This document shows, in pieces, positions 13,232 to 21,583 of a DNA stretch of 31,804 nucleotides. Position numbers and translations under genes: made by a program. The DNA lies in the IMG/VR virus record IMGVR_UViG_3300034418_010257, positions 1 to 31,804 of that record. One strand, written 5' to 3'. The number at the start of each line of letters is the position of its first letter. Positions within the stretch are counted from its first letter, which is position 1. The stretch is from a virus. The notes under the pieces are model-generated. The model did no database searches. It worked only from the letters and a program-made list of their open reading frames with translations, and was not told the origin of the DNA.

Positions 13232-14515
13232 TTACCGAACGAACGCCAAGTCAGTGAGGCCGGCGCCGTCATGCCGCGCCAAGGTAATTGCGCGAACCGC
13301 GCCAACCCAACCGGCATGACGGTGCCAATCATCGGCCGTCACCGGCGCCGCAAGGCCGACGGTCACAAGGCCGGCCACGTCTAACGAATGCCGGTGTAAA
13401 TGGCCGTGAATGACCACGGTGCGCCGATAGTCGGCCCAATCAGGACACTCGGCCGCGACCACGGCCGGCAACCGCGCCGGCTTCGGTCCGTCACCGTGTG
13501 TCAGCATAATCGCGCCGCCGTCGTCACCGACGCGCACCCATTGCCGCGGGTGTTCGTCGAGTCGCACGTCAACGCGGTCGGTCGCGCGGTAGCGTTCGGC
13601 CAGCGCGCAAGCGACGCCGAACCCGGTGACAGCATCGTGATTGCCGCGCACGTATACCGCGACAACCGGCGCAACGGTTGCGAGCTCATCAACGGCGCCG
13701 GTCATTAGCGTCACCGCTTCGCGCATCGCTTGCGCGATTGACCCGACCGATTGCGCACCTTGCGCCGTGCCTCGCGTCGTTGTTTGGCCTTCGGTGTCGG
13801 CATGCAGCAAGTCAGAACCAACCGGCACAACCCAACAATCAGGCACGCCAAAGCGGCCGGCCGCGGTTTCAATCGCGCGCGCAACGTGGTTGCGCAACGA
13901 CTCAACCGCGGCGGTCAACGTATGGTCACGGCCGGCGGTACGCTTGCCGACGTGCAAGTCTGAAAGGCCGACGACAACCGCGCCGCCGCCGATGGCCGAC
14001 GCCGGAACGCGCGCGCGGGTTGCCGTGACGGCCGGCAAGTCAAGTTCGGCAACCGCGTCACGAATTGCAGCATGCCAAATCCGCCAACGGTGCGCGTCGG
14101 TCTTGATACGTCGCCATTCGTCGCGCTCGGCACGGGTCAACGCTTCGCGTTCTTTCGCGCGGATTGCGTCACCGTGTAGCGCGTCAACCGATGACCCGGC
14201 AATTTCTTCGTCCGTCCAAGGCGCGCGCGTCTTGGTCAGCGCAAGCGACCGTTTCACGCCTTCGAACGTTTGGCGGTCAATCTCGAATTCGCGCGTAACC
14301 TCGGCAATGGTCAAGCCGCCGGCGGTATACGCGCGCCAAACCGCGCGCACCCATGCACCGGTGCGAACCAATTGACCGCCGCGCGCAGCTGGGCAAGCAA
14401 TGACGTATGTGTCGCGCTCGCCGTCATAGACGTATCCATCGCGCTCAACATAACCGCCGACGGCCTTGACGGCATCGTCGGCGGCAAGCGCGGCGGCAAC
14501 GGCGTCTTCGGTCAC
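13232..14515 (-). CDS. HTH plus calcineurin-like metallophosphoesterase
   Basis: 427 aa from GTG 14515, which overlaps the previous stop (GTGA). A longer open frame upstream reads low-complexity Arg-rich sequence and is rejected. N-terminal residues 55-95 contain an HTH-like stretch (GGLTIAEVTREFEIDRQTFEGVKRSL). Residues 178-400 form a two-metal phosphoesterase: SDLHVGK (D186, H188), GSDLLHAD (D235, H238), GNHD (291-294), THGDGPK (H340) and GHLHRH (371-376). The domain would cut phosphodiester or phosphomonoester bonds, perhaps in DNA. Last gene of the late unit, beyond the lysis genes. Similar HTH-phosphoesterases occur in other phages, with unclear role. Confidence 0.9.
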   Translation of the reverse strand: MTEDAVAAALAADDAVKAVGGYVERDGYVYDGERDTYVIACPAARGGQLVRTGAWVRAVWRAYTAGGLTIAEVTREFEIDRQTFEGVKRSLALTKTRAPWTDEEIAGSSVDALHGDAIRAKEREALTRAERDEWRRIKTDAHRWRIWHAAIRDAVAELDLPAVTATRARVPASAIGGGAVVVGLSDLHVGKRTAGRDHTLTAAVESLRNHVARAIETAAGRFGVPDCWVVPVGSDLLHADTEGQTTTRGTAQGAQSVGSIAQAMREAVTLMTGAVDELATVAPVVAVYVRGNHDAVTGFGVACALAERYRATDRVDVRLDEHPRQWVRVGDDGGAIMLTHGDGPKPARLPAVVAAECPDWADYRRTVVIHGHLHRHSLDVAGLVTVGLAAPVTADDWHRHAGWVGAVRAITLARHDGAGLTDLAFVR

Positions 14516-14685
14516 TGTACCAACGAAATCAGCAAAGCGAAGCCGGCCGAGACGGCACCGGCCGAAACGGCGCCGGCAATTGCCATGCTGGTCTTCAGTT
14601 TGGCGACCTCTTTGCCGACTTCGGTGACTTCGGCGCGAAGCGCGTTCAATTCGTCGCGCAACCAACTGATTTGAACGTCACTCAT
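14512..14685 (-). CDS. Coiled-coil plus C-terminal TM small protein (lysis accessory)
   Basis: 57 aa from ATG 14685. Residues 5-33 form an amphipathic helix with heptad spacing (WLRDELNALRAEVTEVGKEV). Residues 34-56 form one hydrophobic Ala/Gly/Leu membrane helix. The layout resembles hemolysin XhlA-like and holin-accessory phage proteins. It overlaps the holin-like gene by 8 bases and couples to the phosphoesterase gene by GTGA. Probable lysis accessory or inner-membrane component; role not proven. Confidence 0.75.
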   Translation of the reverse strand: MSDVQISWLRDELNALRAEVTEVGKEVAKLKTSMAIAGAVSAGAVSAGFALLISLVQ

Positions 14686-14848
14686 TGCAAAGCACCCGCG
14701 CCACCTTCGGCGGCATTGGAAGGCAAAAGCCGCCGACACAGAACGCCGGCGTTTCACAATTGAAGGCCAGTTTGCCGAAGTCGGTTTCAACCTCGACAGA
14801 TTGAACCCCGCCGCACCCGGCAAGCATGACGCAAAGCAACAACGACAC
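14678..14848 (-). CDS. Possible nested lipoprotein (outer-membrane spanin candidate)
   Basis: In-frame internal GTG at 14848 (another at 14866) would give 56 aa: a short hydrophobic signal, lipobox LAGC with lipidated Cys at residue 12, and a 45-residue mature part with four more cysteines. Short lipoproteins of this size act as outer-membrane spanins in phages of Gram-negative hosts. The site upstream of the GTG is weak, so separate translation is uncertain. Confidence 0.35.
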   Translation of the reverse strand: MSLLLCVMLAGCGGVQSVEVETDFGKLAFNCETPAFCVGGFCLPMPPKVARVLCNE

Positions 14849-15034
14849 GTCCCGAACGTTCGGCACGCCGTCACCGTCATCGTCACGCCAAAGCCCGAAC
14901 AACAGCGCCGAACCGGTTGTGAGCACGGCTGCCGCTACTTCAAGCGCGCCACCGCCGGCTTTGATTGTTTGATCAATCAGCGTCGCAAGGCCGGCAACCG
15001 TGGCCGCAATCAATGCCCAATTCAACTTCCGCAT
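14678..15034 (-). CDS. Holin-like membrane protein with embedded lipobox
   Basis: 118 aa, ATG 15034, overlapping the endolysin gene by 13 bases. Two hydrophobic segments (about 5-21 and 29-49) suit a small holin. A loop DDDGDGVPNVRD (51-62) has the calcium-binding spacing of thrombospondin type-3 repeats. Then comes a third hydrophobic stretch ending in a lipobox LAGC (71-74) and a Cys-rich tail (C93, C99, C104, C116). It could be one protein, or a holin with an in-frame nested lipoprotein started internally (see next entry). Its place next to the endolysin supports a lysis role. Confidence 0.75.
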   Translation of the reverse strand: MRKLNWALIAATVAGLATLIDQTIKAGGGALEVAAAVLTTGSALLFGLWRDDDGDGVPNVRDVSLLLCVMLAGCGGVQSVEVETDFGKLAFNCETPAFCVGGFCLPMPPKVARVLCNE

Positions 15035-15588
15035 CGCTTCACACTCGGCCGGATGAATCCGATGATTCGGTCATCGTTCATGGTGTACGTTGACCGGTGA
15101 ATATATACGCCGTCACCTTCGGCACCGTCTTCGCTGAACGTGTTGCCGCCGACGGTGACCAGCTTGCCGGCGTCATCGCAACGCACAACGATTTCAGCAT
15201 GACCGGGGCACCAACCGCCGGCGCGAACCGTCGCAAGGTCTTCGGCCTTGCGCACCCGCAACAGCAAGTCACCCGCGCGCGGGTTGCCGATGACGCGCTC
15301 GGCATCGGTCGCGCGATGCCATGACGACACAACCGAACCGCTTGTGCGGCTTGTGACTTCGAGGCCAAGAGCAAGCGCGGCAATGTGCCAGCATGCCCAA
15401 CAGAACAGCATGCACCAAGCCGGCGCGTCTTCGTCGTCACCGCCGCCAAGTTCAACGATGGCGTCAACCCAACGGCCACGATTGGCGCCGGTTTCTTCGC
15501 GCACGTTCATTGCCGCGAACGTCAACGCGGCGCGAACGGCAAGGATGCCCGGTTGCCGGAATAGCGCCAACAGCGCGCGCGCAATCAT
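15022..15588 (-). CDS. CHAP-type endolysin (TIGR02594-like)
   Basis: 188 aa. Cysteine amidohydrolase/peptidase that would cut peptidoglycan at lysis. Catalytic layout: C59 in PAWCMLFC, H130 in PGHAEIV, and GGNT (147-150). NRGRWVDAIVELGG and RAGDLLL before them are as in CHAP/TIGR02594 proteins. Residues 1-28 are hydrophobic and basic (MIARALLALFRQPG), possibly a signal-arrest-release segment or simply a helix. It begins the lysis cassette, with a holin-like gene next. ATG 15588 overlaps the preceding stop (ATGA). Confidence 0.85.
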   Translation of the reverse strand: MIARALLALFRQPGILAVRAALTFAAMNVREETGANRGRWVDAIVELGGGDDEDAPAWCMLFCWACWHIAALALGLEVTSRTSGSVVSSWHRATDAERVIGNPRAGDLLLRVRKAEDLATVRAGGWCPGHAEIVVRCDDAGKLVTVGGNTFSEDGAEGDGVYIHRSTYTMNDDRIIGFIRPSVKRCGS

Positions 15589-15755
15589 GGCAACACCGCG
15601 GCAAGTTCGGCGTCGGTCATGCCGGCCGGGTCGGTTCCGTCGTCAAGCACGATGACGCGGCCGTCATCAAGAACCCAATCCGAAAGCGGCCGGCCGTCCG
15701 GTTCGTCAAGCGCAACCCAAAACCGAGCACCGCCTTTGTGAGTCGGAATGTTCAT
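15585..15755 (-). CDS. Small tail-end hypothetical protein
   Basis: 56 aa from ATG 15755, ATGA overlaps at both ends, too short for most gene finders. Beta-rich start (HKGGARFWVALDEPDGRPL, DWVLDDGRVIVLDDG) then a helix-forming TDAELAAVLP tail. It lies between the LamG protein and the endolysin. Possibly a small virion or chaperone-like component; no family recognised. Confidence 0.7.
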   Translation of the reverse strand: MNIPTHKGGARFWVALDEPDGRPLSDWVLDDGRVIVLDDGTDPAGMTDAELAAVLP

Positions 15756-16483
15756 TGCGCCAACCTATAAAGCGCGGCAACCTCGCGAGCCGAAAGCGTG
15801 CGGCCAAAGCCGGCCGCTTCGTCAATCTGGCCGCGGTAACCGTTGGCCGTGGTTGTCGGCCGTGCGCCGATGGCCGCAACCGATGCCGTTGGAAGCGATG
15901 ACGACACCCGAAACGCCGGGTCATTCGCAGCCGCAACGCCGTCAAGATAGACAACAACACCGGCGCCGCGGTTGGCCGTCACGGCAACCATGCGCCAAGC
16001 GCCGCCGGTGTCATGCGAGCCGAGATTGATGACCGTTGAGTCAACGCCAATCGTCGCGCTGAAAACAAGTTCGTCGGCGGCCGATTGATAAAGCGTGACA
16101 CCCTGTTGACCCGGAACAAGCCGGTTCGAGAACAGGTAACGCAACGTCCCGCTTGGAAGCGTTGAGCGATACCAAAGCACAAGCGAAAAGTCGCCGGTTT
16201 GCGTTTCGTCGAAATGGCCGGCGGCCGCCTCGATTCGCTGGCCAGGGATGACGAATTCAACCGCGCGGCCGACGGCACCGGCAACGCCAAGCGTCGGCCC
16301 GTTGTATGCCGTCCAACTGTATGCGCCAACGGCGTCGGCAATGGCCGTTGTCGGCGGTTCGTCTTCAAGGCGCAGATACCAAACCGGCACGGCCGCAAGC
16401 ACGGCTTCACGGTACAGCGGCGGCACCGGACGCGCGCCGGGTGCCGACACCGAACGAAACAAGCCGAGCGATTGCCGAAGCAT
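15752..16483 (-). CDS. LamG/concanavalin-like tail adhesin candidate
   Basis: 243 aa from ATG 16483 (TGATG overlap; TTG 16486 possible). After a 30-residue N-terminal segment likely to attach to the tail, residues 35-243 form a jelly-roll: WYLRLED, AVEFVIPGQRIEA, DFSLVLWYRS, WRMVAVTANRGAGVVVYLDG and the closing RGQIDEAAGFGRTLSAREVAALYRLA, which is characteristic of LamG-like domains. Such domains bind carbohydrate or protein, so host recognition is likely. It is the last large gene of the tail module before lysis. Confidence 0.8.
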   Translation of the reverse strand: MLRQSLGLFRSVSAPGARPVPPLYREAVLAAVPVWYLRLEDEPPTTAIADAVGAYSWTAYNGPTLGVAGAVGRAVEFVIPGQRIEAAAGHFDETQTGDFSLVLWYRSTLPSGTLRYLFSNRLVPGQQGVTLYQSAADELVFSATIGVDSTVINLGSHDTGGAWRMVAVTANRGAGVVVYLDGVAAANDPAFRVSSSLPTASVAAIGARPTTTANGYRGQIDEAAGFGRTLSAREVAALYRLAQ

Positions 16484-16803
16484 CAAACGCCTTCGTCAAT
16501 CAGGGCTTGCACGGTGTAATACACCGTGACCGAACCCGCGCCGAGCGAGAACCCGTTGACCGTGCCGACCGTGCCGTCAAGCTGCTCGGCGCGGTATGGG
16601 CCAAGCCGCAACGAATTCGCGCCGGGTGACGGGAACAACACTTGACCGCCGGCCGAGCCGACACCGAACGCAACCGCGTCGGTTGCCGCCGGGTCAAGCG
16701 CAACGTCAATGACGTACAACGGCCCGTCAACCCCAAGCGGCACGAACGGAATTGACGTTCCGGCCACGGCCGCGCTGAATGTCCCTTCGGTTGTCGCTTT
16801 CAT
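16483..16803 (-). CDS. Tail-tip structural protein, hypothetical
   Basis: 106 aa, beta-rich with many Val, Gly, Thr and Ala (GTSIPFVPLGVDGPLYVIDVAL; GSVTVYYTVQAL). The composition is typical of small virion proteins at the distal tail. ATGA and TGATG overlaps couple it to its neighbours. No family recognised. Confidence 0.7.
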   Translation of the reverse strand: MKATTEGTFSAAVAGTSIPFVPLGVDGPLYVIDVALDPAATDAVAFGVGSAGGQVLFPSPGANSLRLGPYRAEQLDGTVGTVNGFSLGAGSVTVYYTVQALIDEGV

Positions 16804-17258
16804 GCTTCCTCGAATCGCAAGGTTTCAAGCGCGCCAATGGCCGCCGTTGGCGTTACCGTCACCGCGCAATAATATGTTGAATCACTAACAAGTGCCAGCG
16901 CCAACGCGGCCGAATTGATGGCCGGCGCCGCGCCAAGTGCAACCGTCACCGAACCGACGAGAACCCCGCCGACGTCATACACGTCAAGCGTGACGTCGCA
17001 ATCAAAGCCGGTGACCGTGAACCGTTGCGCGCTCGGCGTATCGCGAGACGTGCGAACCGGCGCGGCAACATACGGCACAACAACAACGCCGGACGAAACG
17101 CGCGGCGCGGCCGCAAACAACAACCGCACCGAACGCCGATGAATCAACCGCGCGTTCTTCAACGTTGCGGCTTGTGAGTCGGCAATGATCGCTTCGGTCG
17201 GTATGACCGCGCGCAGCGTTTCGGGGTTCGTCCATTTGCCAGTGTATACAAACGGCAT
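16800..17258 (-). CDS. Tail-tip structural protein, hypothetical
   Basis: 152 aa, ATG 17258 with GAGGT eight bases upstream. Beta-sandwich-like composition: FTVTGFDCDVTLDVYDVGGVLVGSVTVAL and YYCAVTVTPTAAIGALETLRF. Cysteines at about 96 and 131 could pair or be buried. It lies in the tail-fibre/tip gene group. Function inferred from position only. Confidence 0.7.
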   Translation of the reverse strand: MPFVYTGKWTNPETLRAVIPTEAIIADSQAATLKNARLIHRRSVRLLFAAAPRVSSGVVVVPYVAAPVRTSRDTPSAQRFTVTGFDCDVTLDVYDVGGVLVGSVTVALGAAPAINSAALALALVSDSTYYCAVTVTPTAAIGALETLRFEEA

Positions 17259-17261
17259 CGT

Positions 17262-18638
17262 TCAAACCTCGATGATTTCGCGCACCGTTGCCGGCGTCAC
17301 AATCAGCGCCGCGCGGTCAATCGGCAACGTCAACCGCATCACATACAACCCGCCAACCGATAGGCCGGCAAGGCCGAACGTCGCCTTGATAACGCTATAC
17401 CGCGGCAAATCAGAAGCGTTCGGCGCACAATATGCCAAGTCGGCGGCGCCCCATGCGCCGAGAAACACCGAACCGCCAAGAAACCGCGTCACGCCAAACA
17501 GGGCAAGCAAGCCGTCACCCGCTTCGGTGATTCGCCAATCGTGGCCGCCGACAGAAGGCGAAACCGTTGCGCCGGCCGTGCGAGTCACGACAACCGCGCC
17601 GGTTGCCGGGTCAATGAATTCAAGCGTTGCGTCAAGCGATTCCGGGCCGCCGGTGCCGCCGGCCAGCGCGGTCAATTCCAAACCAACGACGTCCGGCCGA
17701 ATCTCAACAAGCGCGTCAAAACACACAAGTTCGGTTGCAAAGGCCAACCGGGTTCGGCCGAACAAGCCGAGCGCGCCGCCGCTTGTGTGCCAGTGTGGCC
17801 GCGTTTCGTACACCGAAGCCAACGCCGAAGACAAGCCGAGCGCCGACGATGCGCGCGCCAATGCGCGCGGCGCAAACGCAGCTTCGGCCGGCCGAATGAC
17901 GCCGGCCGCGCCTTCGTATGAAATCGCGAGGCCGTGAACGTCCAACCGGCCGACGTCATAGATTGCAACTTGCGCGTTGTCCTGGACGAAGAACCCCGGA
18001 ACCGCGGCCGGCCAGCCTTGAAAGTCTACATGCGAACCATGCGAAGGCCGATGCCATGCGCCGAGATAGAAGCGCGGCCGGTCACCCGCCGTTGGTTCGT
18101 AGTTCGCGCCGGTATACTCTGCAACGAAATGACACGCTTCCCAAGTCAACGGGCCGATTGTTGACCCGGTTGTGTGCAACGTGACGTCTGTGTGTTCTTC
18201 AACGCCGCGGGTGTATTTCAACGCGCCAACGTGCGACCGAAGACGAAGCGCGCCGGGGTATACGTCGCCGGCCGTGGCCGCCGTCGGCAACGTCGCAATG
18301 AGTTCAACGACACCCGGTGAGCCGGTGACCGGCACCGTGACAACCGCGCCAACCGAGCCGGCGACTTCAAGCGAAAGGTCAACCGGCGCGGCCAACGCTT
18401 CACACGTCACAACCGCGCGCACCGTCGTTGCACCGGGTTCGGCCGGGAACAATAACGGCACCCCCCAATCATGGTCCGGGTGCGTCGAAACCGTCGGCCG
18501 CTCGGCCCATGCAACGCCGGTGCCGATGTGCCGGTCTTCGGCCAGCGCGTCAACGTTCAGCGCCGTTCGAACGCCGATAAGCGAGTGCAACGCCTCATCC
18601 GGCGCGGCGCGGTCATCGTCAACGTCAATGAATGCCAT
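17262..18638 (-). CDS. Large tail-tip protein, hypothetical
   Basis: 458 aa, ATG 18638 three bases after the preceding stop, with GGGG upstream. Beta-rich throughout, alternating short hydrophobic strands with Gly/Thr/Asp turns; no signal or membrane segment. Aromatic and His-rich loop in the middle (YLGAWHRPSHGSHVDFQGW), possibly ligand-facing. It follows the putative hub gene, so a baseplate-like tip or fibre base is likely. No family recognised. Confidence 0.7.
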   Translation of the reverse strand: MAFIDVDDDRAAPDEALHSLIGVRTALNVDALAEDRHIGTGVAWAERPTVSTHPDHDWGVPLLFPAEPGATTVRAVVTCEALAAPVDLSLEVAGSVGAVVTVPVTGSPGVVELIATLPTAATAGDVYPGALRLRSHVGALKYTRGVEEHTDVTLHTTGSTIGPLTWEACHFVAEYTGANYEPTAGDRPRFYLGAWHRPSHGSHVDFQGWPAAVPGFFVQDNAQVAIYDVGRLDVHGLAISYEGAAGVIRPAEAAFAPRALARASSALGLSSALASVYETRPHWHTSGGALGLFGRTRLAFATELVCFDALVEIRPDVVGLELTALAGGTGGPESLDATLEFIDPATGAVVVTRTAGATVSPSVGGHDWRITEAGDGLLALFGVTRFLGGSVFLGAWGAADLAYCAPNASDLPRYSVIKATFGLAGLSVGGLYVMRLTLPIDRAALIVTPATVREIIEV

Positions 18639-18641
18639 GCG

Positions 18642-20729
18642 TCAACCCCAAGTGAACGCGGCTTCAAGGCCAGCGCCAAGCGTGCCGGCCGGGTCGGCTT
18701 GCCAAGCGTACACATCACGAATTGCGACGTCATCGTATTGCGCCAACACAATCAAATCGGTTGCGGCCGGTGTCGCGGTTGCAAAGGTCACCTTCAACGA
18801 CAACGGGCCGACGCCGGTGACCGTGGCCGGCGGCGCATCGGTATCAATGCGGGTGCCGTTGGCGTCCAGCAAGAACACCGCTTGACCGGCCGTGAACGGC
18901 GCCGCGTCATCGGTGCCGGTGAACAGCGTGCCGACCGTCGCAACTCCGGCGGCATACGCCGAAACTTCGGCCGTTGGCGACCATGCGCCAAGCCGCAATT
19001 TGAGACCGTGGCCGAGCGCAAGCAGCGTGACGGCTTGCTTGCCGTTGCGCGTCGTCTCACCGCGTTCAAGAATCGAACACAACAAGCCCGAAACGCCGCG
19101 CGTTCCGTCACCGTCAACCAGTGTCGGCACGTCAACAAGCACAAGGTCACCGACGTCAACGGCCGTGCCGCGCTCGATTTCGGCACCGAACACCGGAACG
19201 CCGCGTTGCAACCACGTCACAACCGAGCGCCAACGGATGCGCAACGAGTCGGCGGCCGGCGACCAAAGGCCGGCGTCAATGTCGAGTTCAACGCCGCCTG
19301 AGTAGAGTTGCGAGGCAACATCCGACACAACGCGCGCGGTGTAGTCCACACCTTCAAACGGCGCGGCAATCGTCACGGCACGCAACGCCGTTGATTCGTC
19401 AACCGACCATGACAGCGCCGGCGCGCGCAGCTGGTCACCGGTCACCGACGTCGGCACAAGCGACGATTCAACCGGGTCAACGATGGCAATGCGGCCGCGC
19501 GAATCCGGCACCATGACAACGCCGGCCGGTTCAAGCAGTTGGCCAAGATACTTCAACAGCGCAAGCGGCTTGTCGGCCGGCGGTAGAACGACAAGCGGCG
19601 CCGCGGTTGACAGCGTTGGCGACGCAAACAACGCAATGCCGAGCGCGCCGTCAAGCGCCGTCAAGTCACCCAATTCGGCCGCGTCCAACCCGCCGCGCAT
19701 CGTCGCGGGGGCTTGGCCTTGCAACACCGCAGAAACGACCAGGGAAGGCGCAAGCGGTCCGGCAAGGACGTCGGCCACGATGACCGAATCAATTGAGAAT
19801 TCAGCGCCGACGCGCGCGTCAATTTCGGCCGCCGAAATCATCCGGTCACCGTCGAACGCTTGCGCGATTTGCGCGCCGGCCGGAACGACGACAACGCCGC
19901 CGGCCGCAACCGTCACTTCGGCGCACACCCGCAAATCATCAGAACCAACCCATGCATGCGAAACGTCGGCCGGGAACGCACCGGCATCGCCAAGCGCAAG
20001 CCTCAAAGGCCCGTCATCGCCGGCGCTTGCCAGGACGAAGCCGCCGGCGCCGCGCTCGATTGACGCGCGCGCGCTCGCGGGGTTGTCGTTGCGCGGCGGC
20101 GCATACTTGCGCGAACGCAGGCTTGACCACGTTGAACCAATGGTCAACCGGACGTTGCCAGCGTCGGCCGCAACAGCTGTGATGCGGCCTTGAAAGACAA
20201 CGCTTTCAAGCGTGCCGCCGAACGGCACCCGCGACAAGACGACGCGCGAACCGATGACCGTGGCCGGTTTCGATAGAAGAACGAACGCGGCCGGAATCGG
20301 CACGGCAACCGAGCCGAGCGCGCCGCGAATGACGTTGATGACGCCGGCACCGGTTGACAGGTATGTCACCGCCTCACCGCCGACGCTGATGACGTCACCC
20401 GGTGCAAGGCCAACCGGCGCGGCCGTCACCGGCAACGCCGTCGCAAGGTCATCAACCGCGTCGGCCAATCGAACCGGAACGCCGGACGCATCAACAACCG
20501 GGGCAATCGTGCGGTCAAGCAACGGTTGCGCGGCGTCGCCGTATACAAGCGAAACTTCAACGCCGGAGTCTGAACCGGTCGGCTTGAATAGTTCGAGCTT
20601 TTGCCGAAGCGTGCCGGGAACCGACGACACAACCGCGCGCGCCGTCGGGTCATAGACCAGCGGCGCGGTTGACCAGGTATAAGGCAACCCCGCGACGCGC
20701 ATGACATAGGTGTCGGCGTAACCGGTCAC
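18642..20729 (-). CDS. Putative tail hub/tip protein
   Basis: 695 aa from GTG 20729 (GTGA overlap). Long beta-rich virion protein. N-terminal 100 residues resemble the strand-rich collar of tail proteins (YADTYVMRVAGLPYTWSTAPLVYD). Around 490-545 it has the pattern VFGAEIERGTAVDVGDLVLVDVPTL, then GLLCSILERGET, which resembles the hub domains of siphophage tail tips. After the tape measure and one other gene, the position fits the hub that the fibre and LamG proteins join. Inferred from composition and gene order. Confidence 0.65.
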   Translation of the reverse strand: MTGYADTYVMRVAGLPYTWSTAPLVYDPTARAVVSSVPGTLRQKLELFKPTGSDSGVEVSLVYGDAAQPLLDRTIAPVVDASGVPVRLADAVDDLATALPVTAAPVGLAPGDVISVGGEAVTYLSTGAGVINVIRGALGSVAVPIPAAFVLLSKPATVIGSRVVLSRVPFGGTLESVVFQGRITAVAADAGNVRLTIGSTWSSLRSRKYAPPRNDNPASARASIERGAGGFVLASAGDDGPLRLALGDAGAFPADVSHAWVGSDDLRVCAEVTVAAGGVVVVPAGAQIAQAFDGDRMISAAEIDARVGAEFSIDSVIVADVLAGPLAPSLVVSAVLQGQAPATMRGGLDAAELGDLTALDGALGIALFASPTLSTAAPLVVLPPADKPLALLKYLGQLLEPAGVVMVPDSRGRIAIVDPVESSLVPTSVTGDQLRAPALSWSVDESTALRAVTIAAPFEGVDYTARVVSDVASQLYSGGVELDIDAGLWSPAADSLRIRWRSVVTWLQRGVPVFGAEIERGTAVDVGDLVLVDVPTLVDGDGTRGVSGLLCSILERGETTRNGKQAVTLLALGHGLKLRLGAWSPTAEVSAYAAGVATVGTLFTGTDDAAPFTAGQAVFLLDANGTRIDTDAPPATVTGVGPLSLKVTFATATPAATDLIVLAQYDDVAIRDVYAWQADPAGTLGAGLEAAFTWG

Positions 20730-21583
20730 GTTTCAACGTCCACGTTGATGGCAGATTCAAGCAGCGGCAACGCGACTCGATAACGCCGGCCGCCAACCGT
20801 TTCTTCGCTTGTGAAATCATCGCGCTTGATGGCGTCGGCCGCGTCAAGCCAAGCGTCGCGCTCGGTTCCGGCACCGTCCAACACAAGCCGCAATTGACGG
20901 CCGGAGCCGGCCGCGCCGAGCAAATCGTCAAGCGTGCCGAGCGTATCGTCACCGGCACGGTCGGCCAGTGTTGCGAACGCCGGGTCAAGCAACAGAACGT
21001 CCCGCGTTACGTCGGCCGCCTCAACATACGGCCACGAACACAACCAAAGCCGCCGCCGCGCAACGCGCACCCTATCAGCAACCGCGGGGTTGTACGGCGA
21101 CACCGTTTGCGCACCGTCGTCAACATAGACCGGCTCACACCGGACGCCGAGCGAAGCCGGTGACCATACACCGGCCCAACGTCGCAAGCTGGTCATGTAA
21201 CCCGTCAAGGCCGGCACCGTGAACGAATCGCCGGCAATGATGCCGAGTTCGTCAACGTCGTTGCCGAAGTCGATTGTGTGCGGGCCGCCTGGAATCGTGA
21301 TGCGCCAAAGCGGCCGAGTCGGCGCGGCGCTGGCAACGTATTCGGCAACGTATGGTCCGGCCGGCAAGCCGCCGAAGCCGGCCGCCGCAAGCGCGTCGGC
21401 AAGCGCCGTGACGGTTGTGTCGGTGTCGGCCGCGCCGGTCAACGGGTCCATGCCCCACCCCCAAAGCGTTGGCGACGCCGGTGCCGGGTTCAGCGTAATC
21501 AACCCGGCAACCCCGTTGATTGTGACCGACACAACCCGTGACGAAACCGTCACCGTGTGCGCCATCAGTGGAAAGGTTGCCAT
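20726..21583 (-). CDS. Distal tail-like protein
   Basis: 285 aa, starting right after the tape measure stop (TAAATG). N-terminal 60 residues are beta-rich (VTVSSRVVSVTINGVAGLITL). The middle has WRITIPGGPHTIDFG, and the C-terminal part is mixed helix and strand. As the first gene after the tape measure, it sits where the distal tail protein (Dit-like) normally lies. No motif proves this. Confidence 0.6.
   Translation of the reverse strand: MATFPLMAHTVTVSSRVVSVTINGVAGLITLNPAPASPTLWGWGMDPLTGAADTDTTVTALADALAAAGFGGLPAGPYVAEYVASAAPTRPLWRITIPGGPHTIDFGNDVDELGIIAGDSFTVPALTGYMTSLRRWAGVWSPASLGVRCEPVYVDDGAQTVSPYNPAVADRVRVARRRLWLCSWPYVEAADVTRDVLLLDPAFATLADRAGDDTLGTLDDLLGAAGSGRQLRLVLDGAGTERDAWLDAADAIKRDDFTSEETVGGRRYRVALPLLESAINVDVET

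Noticed and set aside
13232-14665. 477-aa version of the phosphoesterase
   Set aside because: The first 50 residues are Arg-rich text from the frame opposite the coiled-coil gene; GTG 14515 gives a clean GTGA coupling.
18471-19301. 276-codon plus-strand frame across two tail genes
   Set aside because: It crosses the boundary of two supported minus-strand genes and has Arg-rich, motif-free sequence.
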